DNA of 64,000 bases from an uncultured Prevotellaceae bacterium (GCA_902800595.1 CADCFA010000005.1:1-64000), one strand, 5' to 3'; positions 1 through 10,486 are shown, counted from the first letter of the stretch. The notes: generated by a model from the letters alone, not told the origin. Numbers and translations: made by a program.

Positions 1-1268
1 AGAGCCATACCGATACAGCAGCAAGCCATGGTGAGCTCAGCTACACCAGCCTCGAAGAAGGCACCAGAGAAGTCACCGCGAACGATGTCGTGAGTCTTCT
101 TCAGGAAGCCGTTGGTGTTGTCAGAGTTGCTCAGGTCGGCAGATGCACAGATCATGTTGGGCACCTGCTCAGCGAGCTGGCCGAGAACGGTAGCTGATGC
201 GTTACGTGTAGCGCAACCAGGCTTCTGCTCAACCTTACTCCAGTCAATCTTCGGAGCCTTACCGCTGAACCACTCCTCGAGCTGGGCTGCCTTCTCAGGA
301 TTAGCCTTTGCCCAAGCTGCCTTCTTGGCATAGCGCTCTGCTACAATCTTCTTCAGTTCCTCAGCACGCTTTGCATACATCTCCTTTACCTCGGGGAATA
401 TCTGGAACGGATTCTCAGGATCAGCACCCAGGTTCTTCATGGTGTTGATGTAAGCGTCGCCTCCGAGAGGAGCACCGTGAGTAGCGCAGTTGCTCTCGTA
501 AGAAGAGCCATCTGCCTTTTTGGCACCCTTACCCATCACGCAGTGACCGATAATGAGTGACGGACGGTTTTTCTCTGCCTGAGCGTTCTCGATGGCCTTA
601 CGGATCTGATCGACATTGTTACCATCGATCTTCTGAACGTACCAGCCCCAAGCCTCATACTTCTTAGCTGTGTCCTCGCTGGTAACAACCTCAGTCTTGG
701 TAGAGAGCTGGATGTCATTAGCGTCGTAGAACATGATCAGGTTGTCAAGACCCAGGTTTCCGGCAATACGACCAGCACCCTGAGAGATCTCCTCCTGAAC
801 ACCACCGTCAGAGATATAAGCGTAGATGGTCTGACCCATTACCTCCTCGCCGAGACGAGCCTTCAGGAACTTGGCTGCGATGGCTGCACCAACAGCGAAA
901 ACATGCCCCTGACCAAGAGGACCAGAGGTGTTCTCGATACCGCGAGCAATCTCACGCTCAGGGTGACCTGGAGTTACTGAACCCCACTGACGCAGGTTCT
1001 TAAGATCCTCGAGGGTGTATTTGCCGATCAGGGCGAGCTGGCTATAGAGCATTGGAGCCATGTGACCTGGATCGAGGAAGAAACGGTCGCGACCTTCCCA
1101 TGCGGGATTCTCTGGGTCGTAAACAAGGTACTCACTGTAGAGTGTGTTGATGAAATCAGCACCACCCATTGCACCACCAGGGTGACCAGACTTAGCTTTC
1201 TCAACCATTGAGGCAGCAAGGATACGGATGTTGTCCGCTGCCATGTTCATAATCTTGTTGTCGTTCAT
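1..1268 (-). CDS. tkt: Transketolase, N-terminal two thirds (runs off window start)
   Basis: Thiamine-diphosphate enzyme of the non-oxidative pentose phosphate pathway. About 422 residues are visible from ATG at 1268; the C-terminus lies beyond base 1. Landmarks are GHPGG at residues 28-32, TSGPLGQG, and the cofactor loop reading SDGGVQEE, where many transketolases have GDG followed by EG. The following text, LGLDNLIMFYDAND, is typical of the family. It is the last visible gene of the arabinose operon, 10 bp after the arabinofuranosidase. That placement fits the job of disposing of the xylulose 5-phosphate made by AraD. Identity is secure; only the 3' end is missing. Confidence 0.95.
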   Translation of the reverse strand, partial: MNDNKIMNMAADNIRILAASMVEKAKSGHPGGAMGGADFINTLYSEYLVYDPENPAWEGRDRFFLDPGHMAPMLYSQLALIGKYTLEDLKNLRQWGSVTPGHPEREIARGIENTSGPLGQGHVFAVGAAIAAKFLKARLGEEVMGQTIYAYISDGGVQEEISQGAGRIAGNLGLDNLIMFYDANDIQLSTKTEVVTSEDTAKKYEAWGWYVQKIDGNNVDQIRKAIENAQAEKNRPSLIIGHCVMGKGAKKADGSSYESNCATHGAPLGGDAYINTMKNLGADPENPFQIFPEVKEMYAKRAEELKKIVAERYAKKAAWAKANPEKAAQLEEWFSGKAPKIDWSKVEQKPGCATRNASATVLGQLAEQVPNMICASADLSNSDNTNGFLKKTHDIVRGDFSGAFFEAGVAELTMACCCIGMA

Positions 1269-1278
1269 ACTTAATTGT

Positions 1279-2865
1279 TTATTTGATGTTTAAAACTATT
1301 ATTGATTTTGCAGGAATTTTAACCGTAAGGACACCTTTGTTCAACTTGGCATCATTATACGCCTTTGGAGCAACCACATTGGGATGCTTGAAGTCGTTGA
1401 AGTCGTCAGCTTTATTTGAGGTGAGGATACGTCCGCTGACAGTCTTGGCATTGAATCCGGCGATGTTGAAATCGATGGTCTGATCCTTGTCGAGACTAAC
1501 GTTGGTGACAGCAAGCACGATAGAACCGTCCTGTGTCTTTGCTGCGGATGCAGAGAGAAGCGGGCAGGGGCGATAACCTTCGTCCAAGGCCTTCTTTTTC
1601 TCCTTGTAATAGCCTCTGCTGACAGCCTTCACCTCACTCTCAAGGTCGAGAGGGAGATAGGTGGCTTCCTGGAACGGGGTGTACATCTCAAATACATGGT
1701 AGGTCGGTGTGAGCACCATGTGGCCTGTGCCTTCCTGATCGGTAAGGATCATAGACTGAAGCACGTTTACCACCTGAGCGATATTAGTCATCTTCACACG
1801 ATCGGTGTATTTGTGGAATACATTCAGAGAAAGAGCTGCAACAAAGGCATCGCGAAGTGCATTCTGCTGATAGAGATGTCCTGGAATAGTGCCTGGCTCC
1901 TCATCCCACCATGTGCCCCACTCATCAACGAGCAGACCAATCTTATTGTCGGGATCTGCCTCATCCATGATTTCCTTATGCTTCTTGATGACCTCTTCGA
2001 TCTCCAAGCACTTGCCAAGAGCCCAGTAATATTGGTCGTTGTCAAATTTGGTAGCAGTGCCCTTGGGTCCTTCCCATCCTGAACAAGTGTAATAATGCAG
2101 ACTGATGCCGTTCATTTGGTGCCCGATATTCTGCATCAGCACTTTGGTCCAGTTATAGTCGTAGTCGCTGGCACCTGAGGCGATGCGATAAAGGTGATTG
2201 TCACCCTGGTCGCGCAGATAGGTGTTGAACTTGCGGTATTCGTTAGAGTAATATTCGGGAGTCATGTTTCCACCGCATCCCCAAGCTTCATTACCGATAC
2301 CGAAGTATTTCACCTTCCAGGCCTTGTCGCGACCATTCTGACGGCGCAGACGAGCCATTGGTGTATCACCATCGGAGGTCATGTACTCTACCCACTGAGC
2401 CATCTCCTTGACTGTACCAGAACCAACGTTACCGCTGATGTAAGGCTCACAGCCTAACATCTCACAAAGGTTCAGGAACTCATGGGTACCGAAACTGTTA
2501 TCCTCGATGGTTCCTCCCCAGTTGTTATTGCGCAGTGAAGGGCGCTGATCCTTAGGACCGATACCGTCCATCCAGTGATAGTCGTCGGCAAAGCAACCAC
2601 CTGGCCAGCGCATCACAGGAATCTTCAGAGCCTTCAAAGCCTCAAACACATCCTTACGATAACCCTGAATATTGGGAATCTTTGAATTCTCACCAACCCA
2701 CAGGCCGCCATAGATACACGAACCAAGGTGCTCAGAGAACTGTCCGTAGATCTCTCTGTTGATTTTGGCACCAGCCTTATCAGCATGAATCGTAGCTTTC
2801 ACATTATCTGCCAAGGTGGGCAGTGTGAAAACAGCAATTGAAAGTATGATGAATAGTCTCTTCAT
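1279..2865 (-). CDS. Secreted GH51 alpha-L-arabinofuranosidase
   Basis: Hydrolyses terminal alpha-L-arabinofuranosyl residues, releasing the arabinose used by the rest of the operon. The 528-aa protein starts with a signal peptide (about residues 1-19, ending TLA), so it probably acts in the periplasm. The GH51 acid/base is E193 in GNEAWG and the nucleophile is E315 in LVDEWGTW; the early MRWPGG motif is also present. It follows araB after a strong intercistronic hairpin and precedes transketolase by 10 bp. Exact substrate (arabinan, arabinoxylan or oligosaccharides) cannot be read from the sequence. Confidence 0.93.
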   Translation of the reverse strand: MKRLFIILSIAVFTLPTLADNVKATIHADKAGAKINREIYGQFSEHLGSCIYGGLWVGENSKIPNIQGYRKDVFEALKALKIPVMRWPGGCFADDYHWMDGIGPKDQRPSLRNNNWGGTIEDNSFGTHEFLNLCEMLGCEPYISGNVGSGTVKEMAQWVEYMTSDGDTPMARLRRQNGRDKAWKVKYFGIGNEAWGCGGNMTPEYYSNEYRKFNTYLRDQGDNHLYRIASGASDYDYNWTKVLMQNIGHQMNGISLHYYTCSGWEGPKGTATKFDNDQYYWALGKCLEIEEVIKKHKEIMDEADPDNKIGLLVDEWGTWWDEEPGTIPGHLYQQNALRDAFVAALSLNVFHKYTDRVKMTNIAQVVNVLQSMILTDQEGTGHMVLTPTYHVFEMYTPFQEATYLPLDLESEVKAVSRGYYKEKKKALDEGYRPCPLLSASAAKTQDGSIVLAVTNVSLDKDQTIDFNIAGFNAKTVSGRILTSNKADDFNDFKHPNVVAPKAYNDAKLNKGVLTVKIPAKSIIVLNIK

Positions 2866-2896
2866 TGTTTTAAATTACGTTGTATATTTATAATAC

Positions 2897-2927
2897 GGAT
2901 AAGGTGGGGGAATTCCCCCACTTATCC
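2897..2927 (-). other. Stable intercistronic hairpin between araB and arabinofuranosidase
   Basis: GGATAAG and TGGGGG pair with CCCCCA and CTTATCC around AATT: 13 base pairs with one bulged G at 2904. It begins 2 nt after the araB stop codon. On the minus-strand transcript it is not followed by a T-run, so simple termination is unlikely. It could protect the upstream message, or lower expression of the two downstream genes. The T-rich run lies on the plus-strand side, where there is no gene to terminate. Confidence 0.6.
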
Positions 2928-2929
2928 TT

Positions 2930-4522
2930 TTACTTTTTATGATCTACTGCACTTTGCTCTACAGGCAGACAGCTCTTGTAGTTCTCGATATACTTCTCAA
3001 AGCCGGCAACATCCTCAGGTGTGGGCGCAATAGAAACACCCGTATTACCTGCGAAGACTATCTGCTCAAGATAATCAGCGAGTGAAAGTTTGTTAGGATT
3101 ATTCACAGCATATCCAGCCAGCAGGGCAATACCCCAAGCGCCACCTTCACCAGCTGTCTCCATGACAGAGATAGGGCTGTTGAGGGCTGCTGCCAGCATG
3201 CGCTGACCTACACCAGGAGTCTTGAAGTAACCACCATGTCCTGTGATGCGATCCACACTGATCTTCTCTTCCTTGAACAGGATGTCGTTACCAATCTTCA
3301 GCACACCAATGGCACCATAGAGGTGGGCACGCATGAAGTTGGCGAGATTGAACTTGTCGTTGGCAGAGCGCATAAACATGGGACGACCTTCCTGCAGTCC
3401 GGTGACAGGTTCTCCGCTCACATAGTTGTAGGCCATCAGACCGCCACAGTCTGTATCACCCTCAAGGGCTTTATTGAAAAGCTTACCATAAAGTTCGTTC
3501 ATATCCACCTTTACACCAATGAGTTGCTGATATTCTTTAAAGATGTTCACCCAGGCGTTGATGTCGCTAGTGCAGTTGTTGCAGTGAACCATTGCCACAA
3601 GAGAACCATCAGGTGTCGTAACCATGTCAATCATCTCATAAGGCTTGGAGAGTTCCTTCTCAAGTACAATCATTGAGAATGAAGATGTACCTGCGGAGAC
3701 GTTACCTGTGCGCTGCTTTACAGCGTTGGTGGCTACCATACCTGTACCTGCATCGCCTTCAGGAGGACATACGGGGATGCCTGCCTTCAGATGGCCTGAT
3801 ACATCGAGACGGTTAGCTCCCTCAGGAGTGAGAAAACCAGCGTTCTCACCTGCGTTGAGTGACTTTGGCAGAATGTCAAGCAGCTTCCATGAGAATCCCT
3901 TTGGCGCGATAAGCTCGTCAAACTTTTTGACCATTGTTGCGTCGTAGGTCTTGGTCTTGGGATCTACAGGTATCATACCTGAAGCATCACCCACACCAAG
4001 TACGAACTGACCTGTTACCTGCCAGTGAACATAACCTGCGAGGGTTGTCAGATATTTGATGTCACTAACATGCTCCTCATTGTCGAGGATTGCCTCATAG
4101 AGGTGACTGATGCTCCAACGGAGAGGGATGTTGTAGTTGAAAAGCTTAGAAAGCTCAGCTGCAGCCTTACCTGTATTGGTGTTACGCCAGGTGCGGAAAG
4201 GAACCAGAATCTCCTGTTTCTCGTTGAAAGCCATATAACCGTGCATCATGGCAGAGAAGCCGATGGCGGCAAGACTCTCAATCTCGCAATCGTACTGTTT
4301 CTGGACATCCTTGCGGAGCTCGGCATAGCAGTCCTGCAGTCCGTACCAGATAGCTTCGGTAGAGTAAGTCCAAAGACCATCTACCAACTGATTTTCCCAC
4401 TCGTGTGAACCCTGTGCGATGGGCTTATTGTCCTCATCAATGAGGACAGCCTTGATGCGGGTAGAGCCAAACTCGATACCGAGAATGGCTTTACCTGCTT
4501 CGATTGTCTGTTTTGCTGTCAT
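2930..4522 (-). CDS. araB: Ribulokinase of the FGGY family
   Basis: ATP-dependent kinase making L-ribulose 5-phosphate from L-ribulose, the second step of arabinose catabolism. The 530-aa protein has an FGGY/actin-like fold: N-terminal GIEFGSTRIKAV phosphate-binding loop, GDAGTGM and NVSAGTSS motifs mid-protein, and GHGGYFKTPG near the C-terminus. An in-frame TTG at 4531 would add three residues, but ATG at 4522 is preferred because the TTG lies within a short tandem repeat. It sits between araA and the arabinofuranosidase. It belongs to the Bacteroidetes carbohydrate-kinase branch rather than the close enterobacterial AraB type, so the exact substrate rests on context. Confidence 0.9.
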   Translation of the reverse strand: MTAKQTIEAGKAILGIEFGSTRIKAVLIDEDNKPIAQGSHEWENQLVDGLWTYSTEAIWYGLQDCYAELRKDVQKQYDCEIESLAAIGFSAMMHGYMAFNEKQEILVPFRTWRNTNTGKAAAELSKLFNYNIPLRWSISHLYEAILDNEEHVSDIKYLTTLAGYVHWQVTGQFVLGVGDASGMIPVDPKTKTYDATMVKKFDELIAPKGFSWKLLDILPKSLNAGENAGFLTPEGANRLDVSGHLKAGIPVCPPEGDAGTGMVATNAVKQRTGNVSAGTSSFSMIVLEKELSKPYEMIDMVTTPDGSLVAMVHCNNCTSDINAWVNIFKEYQQLIGVKVDMNELYGKLFNKALEGDTDCGGLMAYNYVSGEPVTGLQEGRPMFMRSANDKFNLANFMRAHLYGAIGVLKIGNDILFKEEKISVDRITGHGGYFKTPGVGQRMLAAALNSPISVMETAGEGGAWGIALLAGYAVNNPNKLSLADYLEQIVFAGNTGVSIAPTPEDVAGFEKYIENYKSCLPVEQSAVDHKK

Positions 4523-4550
4523 AATTGTCAATTATTAATTATCAATTAAC
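4523..4550. repeat. Four degenerate 7-bp tandem units at the araA/araB junction
   Basis: AATTGTC, AATTATT, AATTATC and AATTAAC follow each other without gaps. The array starts immediately next to the araB ATG and reaches into the araA stop codon, so it makes up essentially the whole intergenic spacer. Confidence 0.7.
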
Positions 4551-6087
4551 GAAGTGCTTTGCTCAGCATGTAGTACATCTCATTGTTCTGAAGCTGCTGC
4601 TTGAACTCATTGGTCTTCGTGTCCTTGTTGATGCGGACATACTCGATACCGGTCATCTCAGCGAAGTCTTCCCAATACTCTTCTGTGATATCGTAAGAGA
4701 AGGCGCTGTGGTGTGTACCACCGGCGAGAATCCATGCTCCTGCACCAATCTCGAAGGTGGGCTGAGGTACCCAGAGAGCAGATGCTACAGGGAGATTTGG
4801 CATGGGCTTTGGTTCAATGCATTCTACTTCCTGAGAGATCAGACGGAAACGGTTGCCGAGATCTACAACGGTAGCCTTGATACCACGTCCTACCTTTGAG
4901 GTGAATACGAGACGGGCGGTCTGCTGCTTGCGGATACCGATGCCAAGGAAGTGAACCTCGAGTTTTGGTTTATCGACAGCGATGAGCGGACAAACCTCCA
5001 ACATATGGCTCTGCAGACAAGAACTGCGGTCGCCTGCGAAATTCAGGGTGTAGTCCTCAAGGAATGAACAACCTGTAGGCATACCCTGCTGGATCACCCA
5101 GAGTGTACGATAGAGACAAGCGGTCTTCCAGTCACCCTCAGCACCGAAGCCATAGCCTTCTTCCATCAGACGCTGTGAAGCCAAACCGGGAATCTGATCA
5201 AAACCTACGAAGTTAGGATCGTTGATATCGGCATCACCCAGGTCGTCGAAGTTGGTGGTAAAGGCGGTAGCACCTTCATCCTTCAGCACGCGGCGAAGTG
5301 CAATCTCTGCCTTTGCTGCGTTCTTTACCTTCTCCCAGTAAACCTCTTCGCCACTCTCGTCGATCTTGATGGTATAAGCCTTCTTGTACTCCTCAACGAG
5401 GGCATCAGCCTCTGCATCAGTAACCTTCTTGAAGTATTCCATCAGAGAGCTGACCGGGTAATAATCTACATGATAGCCCAGACGCTGTTCAAACTCTACG
5501 CGATCACCATCAGTAACGGCTACATTGTTCATGTTCATACCGAACATCAGACAACGAACATTCTTGGCATCAGCTACACCTGCAGCAACACGAGCCCAAA
5601 CGGCAATCTGCTTCTGTGCTGCCTCATCCTTCCAATAGCCGCAAACCACCTTGCGAGGTACACGCATACGGGTGCAGATATGTCCGAACTCGATGTCACC
5701 ATGAGCACTCTGGTTCAGGTTCATGAAGTCCATGTCCATAGTCTCCCAGGGAATCTCGGCATTATATTGAGTATGGAAGTGGAGGAGGGGCTTCTGCAGA
5801 TCCTGCAGGCCCTTGATCCACATCTTGGCTGGAGAGAAGGTGTGCATCCAGGTAATGATACCTACACACTTCTCATCATTGTTGGCTGCCTTCATCACAG
5901 CTTCTACTTCTTTAGAGCTGTTGGCTGTGCCTTTGTATACTACTTTAATAGGAATGATACCGCTATCGTTCAGGCCAGCTACCATCTCCTTAGAATGTCC
6001 GTCAACTGCAACAACTGCATCGCCTCCATAAAGAAGCTGCGCACCAGTTACCCACCAAATCTCGTAATTTTCAAATGCTTTAATCAT
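4546..6087 (-). CDS. araA: L-arabinose isomerase
   Basis: Interconverts L-arabinose and L-ribulose in the cytoplasm, the first step of the pathway. At 513 aa it has full family length. It starts MIKAFENYEIWWVTGAQLLYG and contains AEGDWKTA (E317) and GGTHHSAFS (H459/H460), matching the metal and active-site segments of AraA. Start is ATG at 6087. It lies between araD (36 bp) and araB, the latter separated only by a heptamer repeat. No anomalies are seen. Confidence 0.97.
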   Translation of the reverse strand: MIKAFENYEIWWVTGAQLLYGGDAVVAVDGHSKEMVAGLNDSGIIPIKVVYKGTANSSKEVEAVMKAANNDEKCVGIITWMHTFSPAKMWIKGLQDLQKPLLHFHTQYNAEIPWETMDMDFMNLNQSAHGDIEFGHICTRMRVPRKVVCGYWKDEAAQKQIAVWARVAAGVADAKNVRCLMFGMNMNNVAVTDGDRVEFEQRLGYHVDYYPVSSLMEYFKKVTDAEADALVEEYKKAYTIKIDESGEEVYWEKVKNAAKAEIALRRVLKDEGATAFTTNFDDLGDADINDPNFVGFDQIPGLASQRLMEEGYGFGAEGDWKTACLYRTLWVIQQGMPTGCSFLEDYTLNFAGDRSSCLQSHMLEVCPLIAVDKPKLEVHFLGIGIRKQQTARLVFTSKVGRGIKATVVDLGNRFRLISQEVECIEPKPMPNLPVASALWVPQPTFEIGAGAWILAGGTHHSAFSYDITEEYWEDFAEMTGIEYVRINKDTKTNEFKQQLQNNEMYYMLSKALR

Positions 6088-6123
6088 AATAGTTGTACGT
6101 TTTAAGTTTATATCACTTTTTTA

Positions 6124-6834
6124 TTAATGTTTCTGTCCTTTTTGTCCATAGTAAGCATTAGGACCATGCTTACGCATATAGTGCTTCTCCACAAGTAACG
6201 GATTCATTGTGGTGTTCGGATTGACAGAGAAAGATACAAACGCCATCTTGGCACACTGTTCCATAACCTTTGCGTTATAGACGGCATTGTCGGGAGAAGT
6301 TCCCCATGAGAATGGACCATGATTCTTAACCAAAACAGCAGGTGTGTGGTCTGGGTTGATCTTACGGATGTTCAGAATCTCATCCACAATGACATTACCC
6401 GTCTCCAACTCATAATTGCCTTTCACCTCAGCCTCTGTCATATCACGTGTGCAGGGGATATCCTGGTAGAAATAGTCGGCATGTGTGGTGCCGATGTTGG
6501 GAATATCGCGACCTGCCTGTGCAAAAGCTGTAGCATAGGTAGAGTGGGTGTGTACTACACCTTGAATATTGGGGAATGCCTTATAGAGGACAAGGTGTGT
6601 AGGTGTGTCGGATGAGGGATTCAGTTCACCATCAACAACTTCACCTGTATTGAGATCAACTACTACCATGTCGCTGGCTTTCATAACATCATAATCCACA
6701 CCAGAGGGCTTGATGACTACCAGGCCTTTCTCGCGGTCAATGCCGGATACATTACCCCATGTAAAGATAACAAGGCCTTGTCTTACAAGGTCAAGATTGG
6801 CCTTGAATACTTTTTCTTTCAGTTCTTCTAACAT
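6124..6834 (-). CDS. araD: L-ribulose-5-phosphate 4-epimerase
   Basis: Class II aldolase-fold, metal-dependent epimerase producing D-xylulose 5-phosphate. The 236-aa length is close to that of E. coli AraD. Metal ligands are visible as HTHSTY (H95, H97) and H172 in KNHGPF, and the catalytic Asp is D120 in THADYF. It starts 5 bp after the araR stop, so the two are likely translated from one message. Its product feeds the transketolase at the end of the operon. Confidence 0.96.
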   Translation of the reverse strand: MLEELKEKVFKANLDLVRQGLVIFTWGNVSGIDREKGLVVIKPSGVDYDVMKASDMVVVDLNTGEVVDGELNPSSDTPTHLVLYKAFPNIQGVVHTHSTYATAFAQAGRDIPNIGTTHADYFYQDIPCTRDMTEAEVKGNYELETGNVIVDEILNIRKINPDHTPAVLVKNHGPFSWGTSPDNAVYNAKVMEQCAKMAFVSFSVNPNTTMNPLLVEKHYMRKHGPNAYYGQKGQKH

Positions 6835-6839
6835 TGTTG

Positions 6840-7514
6840 TTATAATTTAAAATTTGGATCTTCGTTATACATTCTTTTATTAAAACGATAAAGTGACGCG
6901 CCACGTTTTGAACTGGTCTTGTCTATCAACTCGGTCTTTTCGATGAAGTCCATCTCCTTGATGCGCTTACGGAAGTTACGTTTGTCGATGAGCTCACCTT
7001 TCACAGCCTCATACAGTTTCTGAAGTTGTGTGAGTGTGAAAAGACTAGGAAGCAGACGGAAACCTACAGGCTCATGAGCCAGTTTTTGCTGCATCATCTT
7101 CCTGGCTTTCTTCACCATTTCGTTATGGTCGGAATAAAGCTGTGGAATCTCGTTGACATCTACCCATATCTGTCCATGAGCCTGGCGGAGTGCCTCATCA
7201 TATTCATTGACATTGATTAATGCATAATAAGCGATAGAAACCACACGCTCACCTGGGTCACGATCCACTTTACCGAATGCACCGACTTGGCGCATAAACA
7301 GATTCCGCAGTCCTGTTAGTTCGAAAAGAGTTCGTGAGGCTGCCTCGTCAACACTCTCTTCGCTGCCAACGAAGCCTCCGTAGAGGCTCCATTCGCCGCG
7401 TCCTGGATCCATCTTGCGTTTGCCAATCAGGATCTTTAACTTTCCTTCGTCAAAGCCGAAGATGATACAGTCAACAGACAGCCAGACTTTGGAATGTTCG
7501 TTATAATAAGTCAT
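6840..7514 (-). CDS. araR: NUDIX-domain transcriptional regulator of arabinose use (AraR type)
   Basis: The 224-aa protein has an N-terminal NUDIX fold (residues about 8-140) and a C-terminal winged-helix region (about 150-224, including [16 protein letters not shown]). The Nudix box is degenerate: [24 protein letters not shown] lacks the REvxEE catalytic core, as expected when the fold senses a ligand rather than hydrolyses one. This architecture at this operon position matches the arabinose-responsive repressor described in Bacteroides thetaiotaomicron. It lies within the operon it probably controls, implying autoregulation. The candidate operator is described at the operon promoter. Confidence 0.88.
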   Translation of the reverse strand: MTYYNEHSKVWLSVDCIIFGFDEGKLKILIGKRKMDPGRGEWSLYGGFVGSEESVDEAASRTLFELTGLRNLFMRQVGAFGKVDRDPGERVVSIAYYALINVNEYDEALRQAHGQIWVDVNEIPQLYSDHNEMVKKARKMMQQKLAHEPVGFRLLPSLFTLTQLQKLYEAVKGELIDKRNFRKRIKEMDFIEKTELIDKTSSKRGASLYRFNKRMYNEDPNFKL

Positions 7515-7531
7515 GTCTTTAATATAAAGGT

Positions 7532-9277
7532 TTACCAGAAGTATGCGTAGAAGCAGCTAACAAGGCCGACAACTACCAATGTGCCAACAATATCCCATAC
7601 GCCCCAGCTCTCGCGAATGCTCTTCTTGAATTCTGGTGTGAAGGTGATGGCATCTACCTGTTCTTTTGAAGGTGCAGGTGTAAAGAAGCTAACAACTACC
7701 ATCAGGATAATGATAACTACAAGCAGCCAGCACTCGAAAATGAGCCAGTTGGTCTGCCAGAACCATGAGGTGGCATTCCAGAAGGCACCATCCATAGCAG
7801 CCTTGCCTGAATCAGTAACCACATTGGTAATCAGACGTACCATACCAATGAGGAAACCGCCAATCAGACCCCATTCACCAGCCTTTGGCGTAATCTTCTT
7901 AGAGAAGATACCCAGCGTGAAGACAGCTACCATTGCAGGTGCAATGAGTGACTGGATATCCTGCAAATAACTATAGAGGTTACCCATGTTCATCATGATA
8001 GGCATCCAAGCCAAACCCAGAAGAACTACAACAACTGTTGCCATACGACCTACGAAAACGTAGTGAGCTTCGCTCATGCCTTTCTTCATTGGCTTGTAGA
8101 AGTCCTCAGTGAAAAGGGTTGCACATGAGTTGAAGAAAGCTGCCAGTGAAGCAACAAGTGCGCATACGAAACCGATTGTTACGATACCCTTGATACCAGC
8201 GGGCAGAATGTTCTTCACCATCATAGCGAAAGCACCATCAGTTGACTCGTGGTTGGTGATGTCCATTTCGATACCACTACCCGTTTTCAGTGAGAGGGCA
8301 TAGGCAATCATACCAGGAATCAAGAACATGAAGCAGGGGAGGATCTTGAAGAAACCTGCAGCGATAGTACCGCGGCGTGCACGAGCCATCACGATCTTAT
8401 TGTCCTCACCGGGCACCTGACCAAGTACACGCTGAACGATATGCTGATCAGTACACCAATACCAGAAACCGATAATGGAAGCACCAAGGAACACAACGTA
8501 GCCAGGGAACTGTGAATACATCGGGTCACCAGGATTAGTATGGAACATGTGTGTCGTTCCATATCCATCGTGGGCGGCGTTGCAAGCTGCCATCATGTTG
8601 GCCCAACCCTGAGTGATACTGCCATCACCAAGAGCAGAGAGACCAAGGAATAGAACGAGGAATGAGCCAATAATAAGAATAGGTGTCTGAATAGAAGACA
8701 GTGTCATCACACCCTTCATGCCACCAAATACGGTGAATACGGCGGTGATAGCAATCAGACCGATGGCGCCATACCAGAAAGGAATGCCGAGGAGATATTT
8801 GAAGAAGATACCGCCAGTAAAGGCAGTAACAGATACCTTAGTGAGTACATAGGCAACCAGAGTAATGATTGACAACCAAGAACCTGTACGCTGTGTGTAG
8901 CGGAACTTCAGGAAGTCAGGCATGGTGATAATCTTCCCCATCTTGTTGATTAGCAACTGATAGAATGGTACAAAGAGCCATCCGAGAATCAGGATCATCC
9001 ATCCCTGCATCTCCCAATGGGCCATACCTACGCCATCTTTTGCTCCAGTACCAGCGAGACCTACAAGGTGCTCTGATCCAATGTTGGCAGCGAAGATTGC
9101 CATACCGATTACATACCAAGGCTCACCCTTACCGAAAAGGTAGGCAGAAGAGTCTTCGCCCTGCTGGGCTTTCTTGTCTTTCCAGATGGCGTACCACACA
9201 GCAGCCACCACTCCACAAAGGCCAACGATGAGTACAACCCAGTCGAGCCAGATAAATTCGTTAGAACTCCAATTCAT
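7532..9277 (-). CDS. Sodium/solute symporter (SSS family), probable arabinose transporter
   Basis: Inner-membrane symporter of the SGLT-like SSS family, 581 aa with about 14 hydrophobic segments. It begins with an external N-terminus and a first helix near residues 12-30, then the family segment GKGEPWYVIGMAIFAANIGSEH. Position between the aldose epimerase and araR, within the arabinose operon, makes L-arabinose the likely substrate. Specificity is inferred from context only. Intergenic gaps are short (17 and 30 bp). Confidence 0.87.
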   Translation of the reverse strand: MNWSSNEFIWLDWVVLIVGLCGVVAAVWYAIWKDKKAQQGEDSSAYLFGKGEPWYVIGMAIFAANIGSEHLVGLAGTGAKDGVGMAHWEMQGWMILILGWLFVPFYQLLINKMGKIITMPDFLKFRYTQRTGSWLSIITLVAYVLTKVSVTAFTGGIFFKYLLGIPFWYGAIGLIAITAVFTVFGGMKGVMTLSSIQTPILIIGSFLVLFLGLSALGDGSITQGWANMMAACNAAHDGYGTTHMFHTNPGDPMYSQFPGYVVFLGASIIGFWYWCTDQHIVQRVLGQVPGEDNKIVMARARRGTIAAGFFKILPCFMFLIPGMIAYALSLKTGSGIEMDITNHESTDGAFAMMVKNILPAGIKGIVTIGFVCALVASLAAFFNSCATLFTEDFYKPMKKGMSEAHYVFVGRMATVVVVLLGLAWMPIMMNMGNLYSYLQDIQSLIAPAMVAVFTLGIFSKKITPKAGEWGLIGGFLIGMVRLITNVVTDSGKAAMDGAFWNATSWFWQTNWLIFECWLLVVIIILMVVVSFFTPAPSKEQVDAITFTPEFKKSIRESWGVWDIVGTLVVVGLVSCFYAYFW

Positions 9278-9307
9278 TGTTTTTTGTTTTAATATTAGTG
9301 TAAGTAA

Positions 9308-10486
9308 TTATTTAATTGAGAATTTGTAAGCTGCATGACTGTAGTATTTCTCGCCAGGATTCAGTGTGGGCTGTATCCAATCTGGATGGTTGGGAGAATC
9401 AGGATACTTCTGGCTCTCCAGACAAACACTCACGTGCTGAGGGTAGGTGAGACCATGCTTGCGTGCAATCTTGGCATCTGGACCTACACCCTGGAAGTTT
9501 CCACTATATACCTGAACACCTGGTTCGTTGGTGAACATCTCCATGAAGATACCTGTTTTAGGTGAGTAGAGACTTGCACAAACCTGTGTGTCGTCACCCT
9601 TACCATCCTTAAACGTATTTAGGCAGAAATTATGATCGTAGCCCGTAGCATTCTGAATCTGGTCGAAATCTGAATGAATACTGTCGCCGATGGCATGCGG
9701 TGTGCGGAAGTCCATTGGTGTACCTTCGACAGACTTTATCTCACCTGTAGGAATATAGAGCTTGTCACTCGGAGTGAAGTTGTCAGCATTTACATAAAGC
9801 ACCATATCATAGCCAGGTTGTGAGAAATCACCACTCAGATTATAGTAATTATGATTGGTCTGATTGATGATGGTTGGTTTCTCTGTCTCTGCTTCCCAGG
9901 TCATGTCGAGCACATTATCAGCAGTGATCTTATAGGTAGTAACAGCCATAATTTTGCCAGGGAATCCGTTCTCACCATCCTTGCCTACAATGGTCAGTTT
10001 CAAGATAGAATCACCGATCTGCTCTGCCTCATATACCTGATGCATCCAACCTGTATTACCACCGCCGTGAAGACAGTTAGGACCATCGTTCTTTTTTAAT
10101 TGGTATTCTTTCTCGTTGAGTGTAAACTTACCGTCTTTAATACGATTGGCATAACGACCAACGCTTGAACCATAGTCTGAAGGCGTGTTGATAGTGTCGG
10201 CATATTGCGCAATGTTGTCAAAGCCGAGCACGACATCGGTAGGCTTACCATTCTTGTCAGGAACACAGAGAGATACAATACGTCCGCCATAGTTGGTGAT
10301 GCATACTTCCATACCATTGGCATTCTTTAGTGTGTAAAGCTTGACAGGCATGTTGTTGATAGTTGTGTCGAACTTTGCTGCGTCAAGTCCAGATACTGTT
10401 AACTGCGGTGCCTTTGGGCTACCTGCACATGAGAATAGCAATGCAGTTGCACTCATTCCCCAAACAATAGTTTTTAGTACTTTCAT
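9308..10486 (-). CDS. Aldose 1-epimerase, predicted lipoprotein
   Basis: Mutarotase that interconverts alpha and beta anomers of aldoses. The 392-aa protein begins with a lipoprotein signal (hydrophobic ATALLFSC, Cys at 20), so it should be membrane anchored, probably in the periplasm. Family signatures are GFDNIAQY, GRYANRIKDGKFTL, GPNCLHGG and NHNYYNLSG. It is the first gene of the arabinose operon and may present the right anomer to the adjacent symporter. A second, cytoplasmic epimerase lies at 13197-14288 in the galactose operon. Confidence 0.92.
   Translation of the reverse strand: MKVLKTIVWGMSATALLFSCAGSPKAPQLTVSGLDAAKFDTTINNMPVKLYTLKNANGMEVCITNYGGRIVSLCVPDKNGKPTDVVLGFDNIAQYADTINTPSDYGSSVGRYANRIKDGKFTLNEKEYQLKKNDGPNCLHGGGNTGWMHQVYEAEQIGDSILKLTIVGKDGENGFPGKIMAVTTYKITADNVLDMTWEAETEKPTIINQTNHNYYNLSGDFSQPGYDMVLYVNADNFTPSDKLYIPTGEIKSVEGTPMDFRTPHAIGDSIHSDFDQIQNATGYDHNFCLNTFKDGKGDDTQVCASLYSPKTGIFMEMFTNEPGVQVYSGNFQGVGPDAKIARKHGLTYPQHVSVCLESQKYPDSPNHPDWIQPTLNPGEKYYSHAAYKFSIK

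Noticed and set aside
10100..10323. Small ORFs opposite or within the aldose epimerase and other arabinose genes
   Set aside because: All are fully contained in recognised genes and show no independent start signals or motifs.
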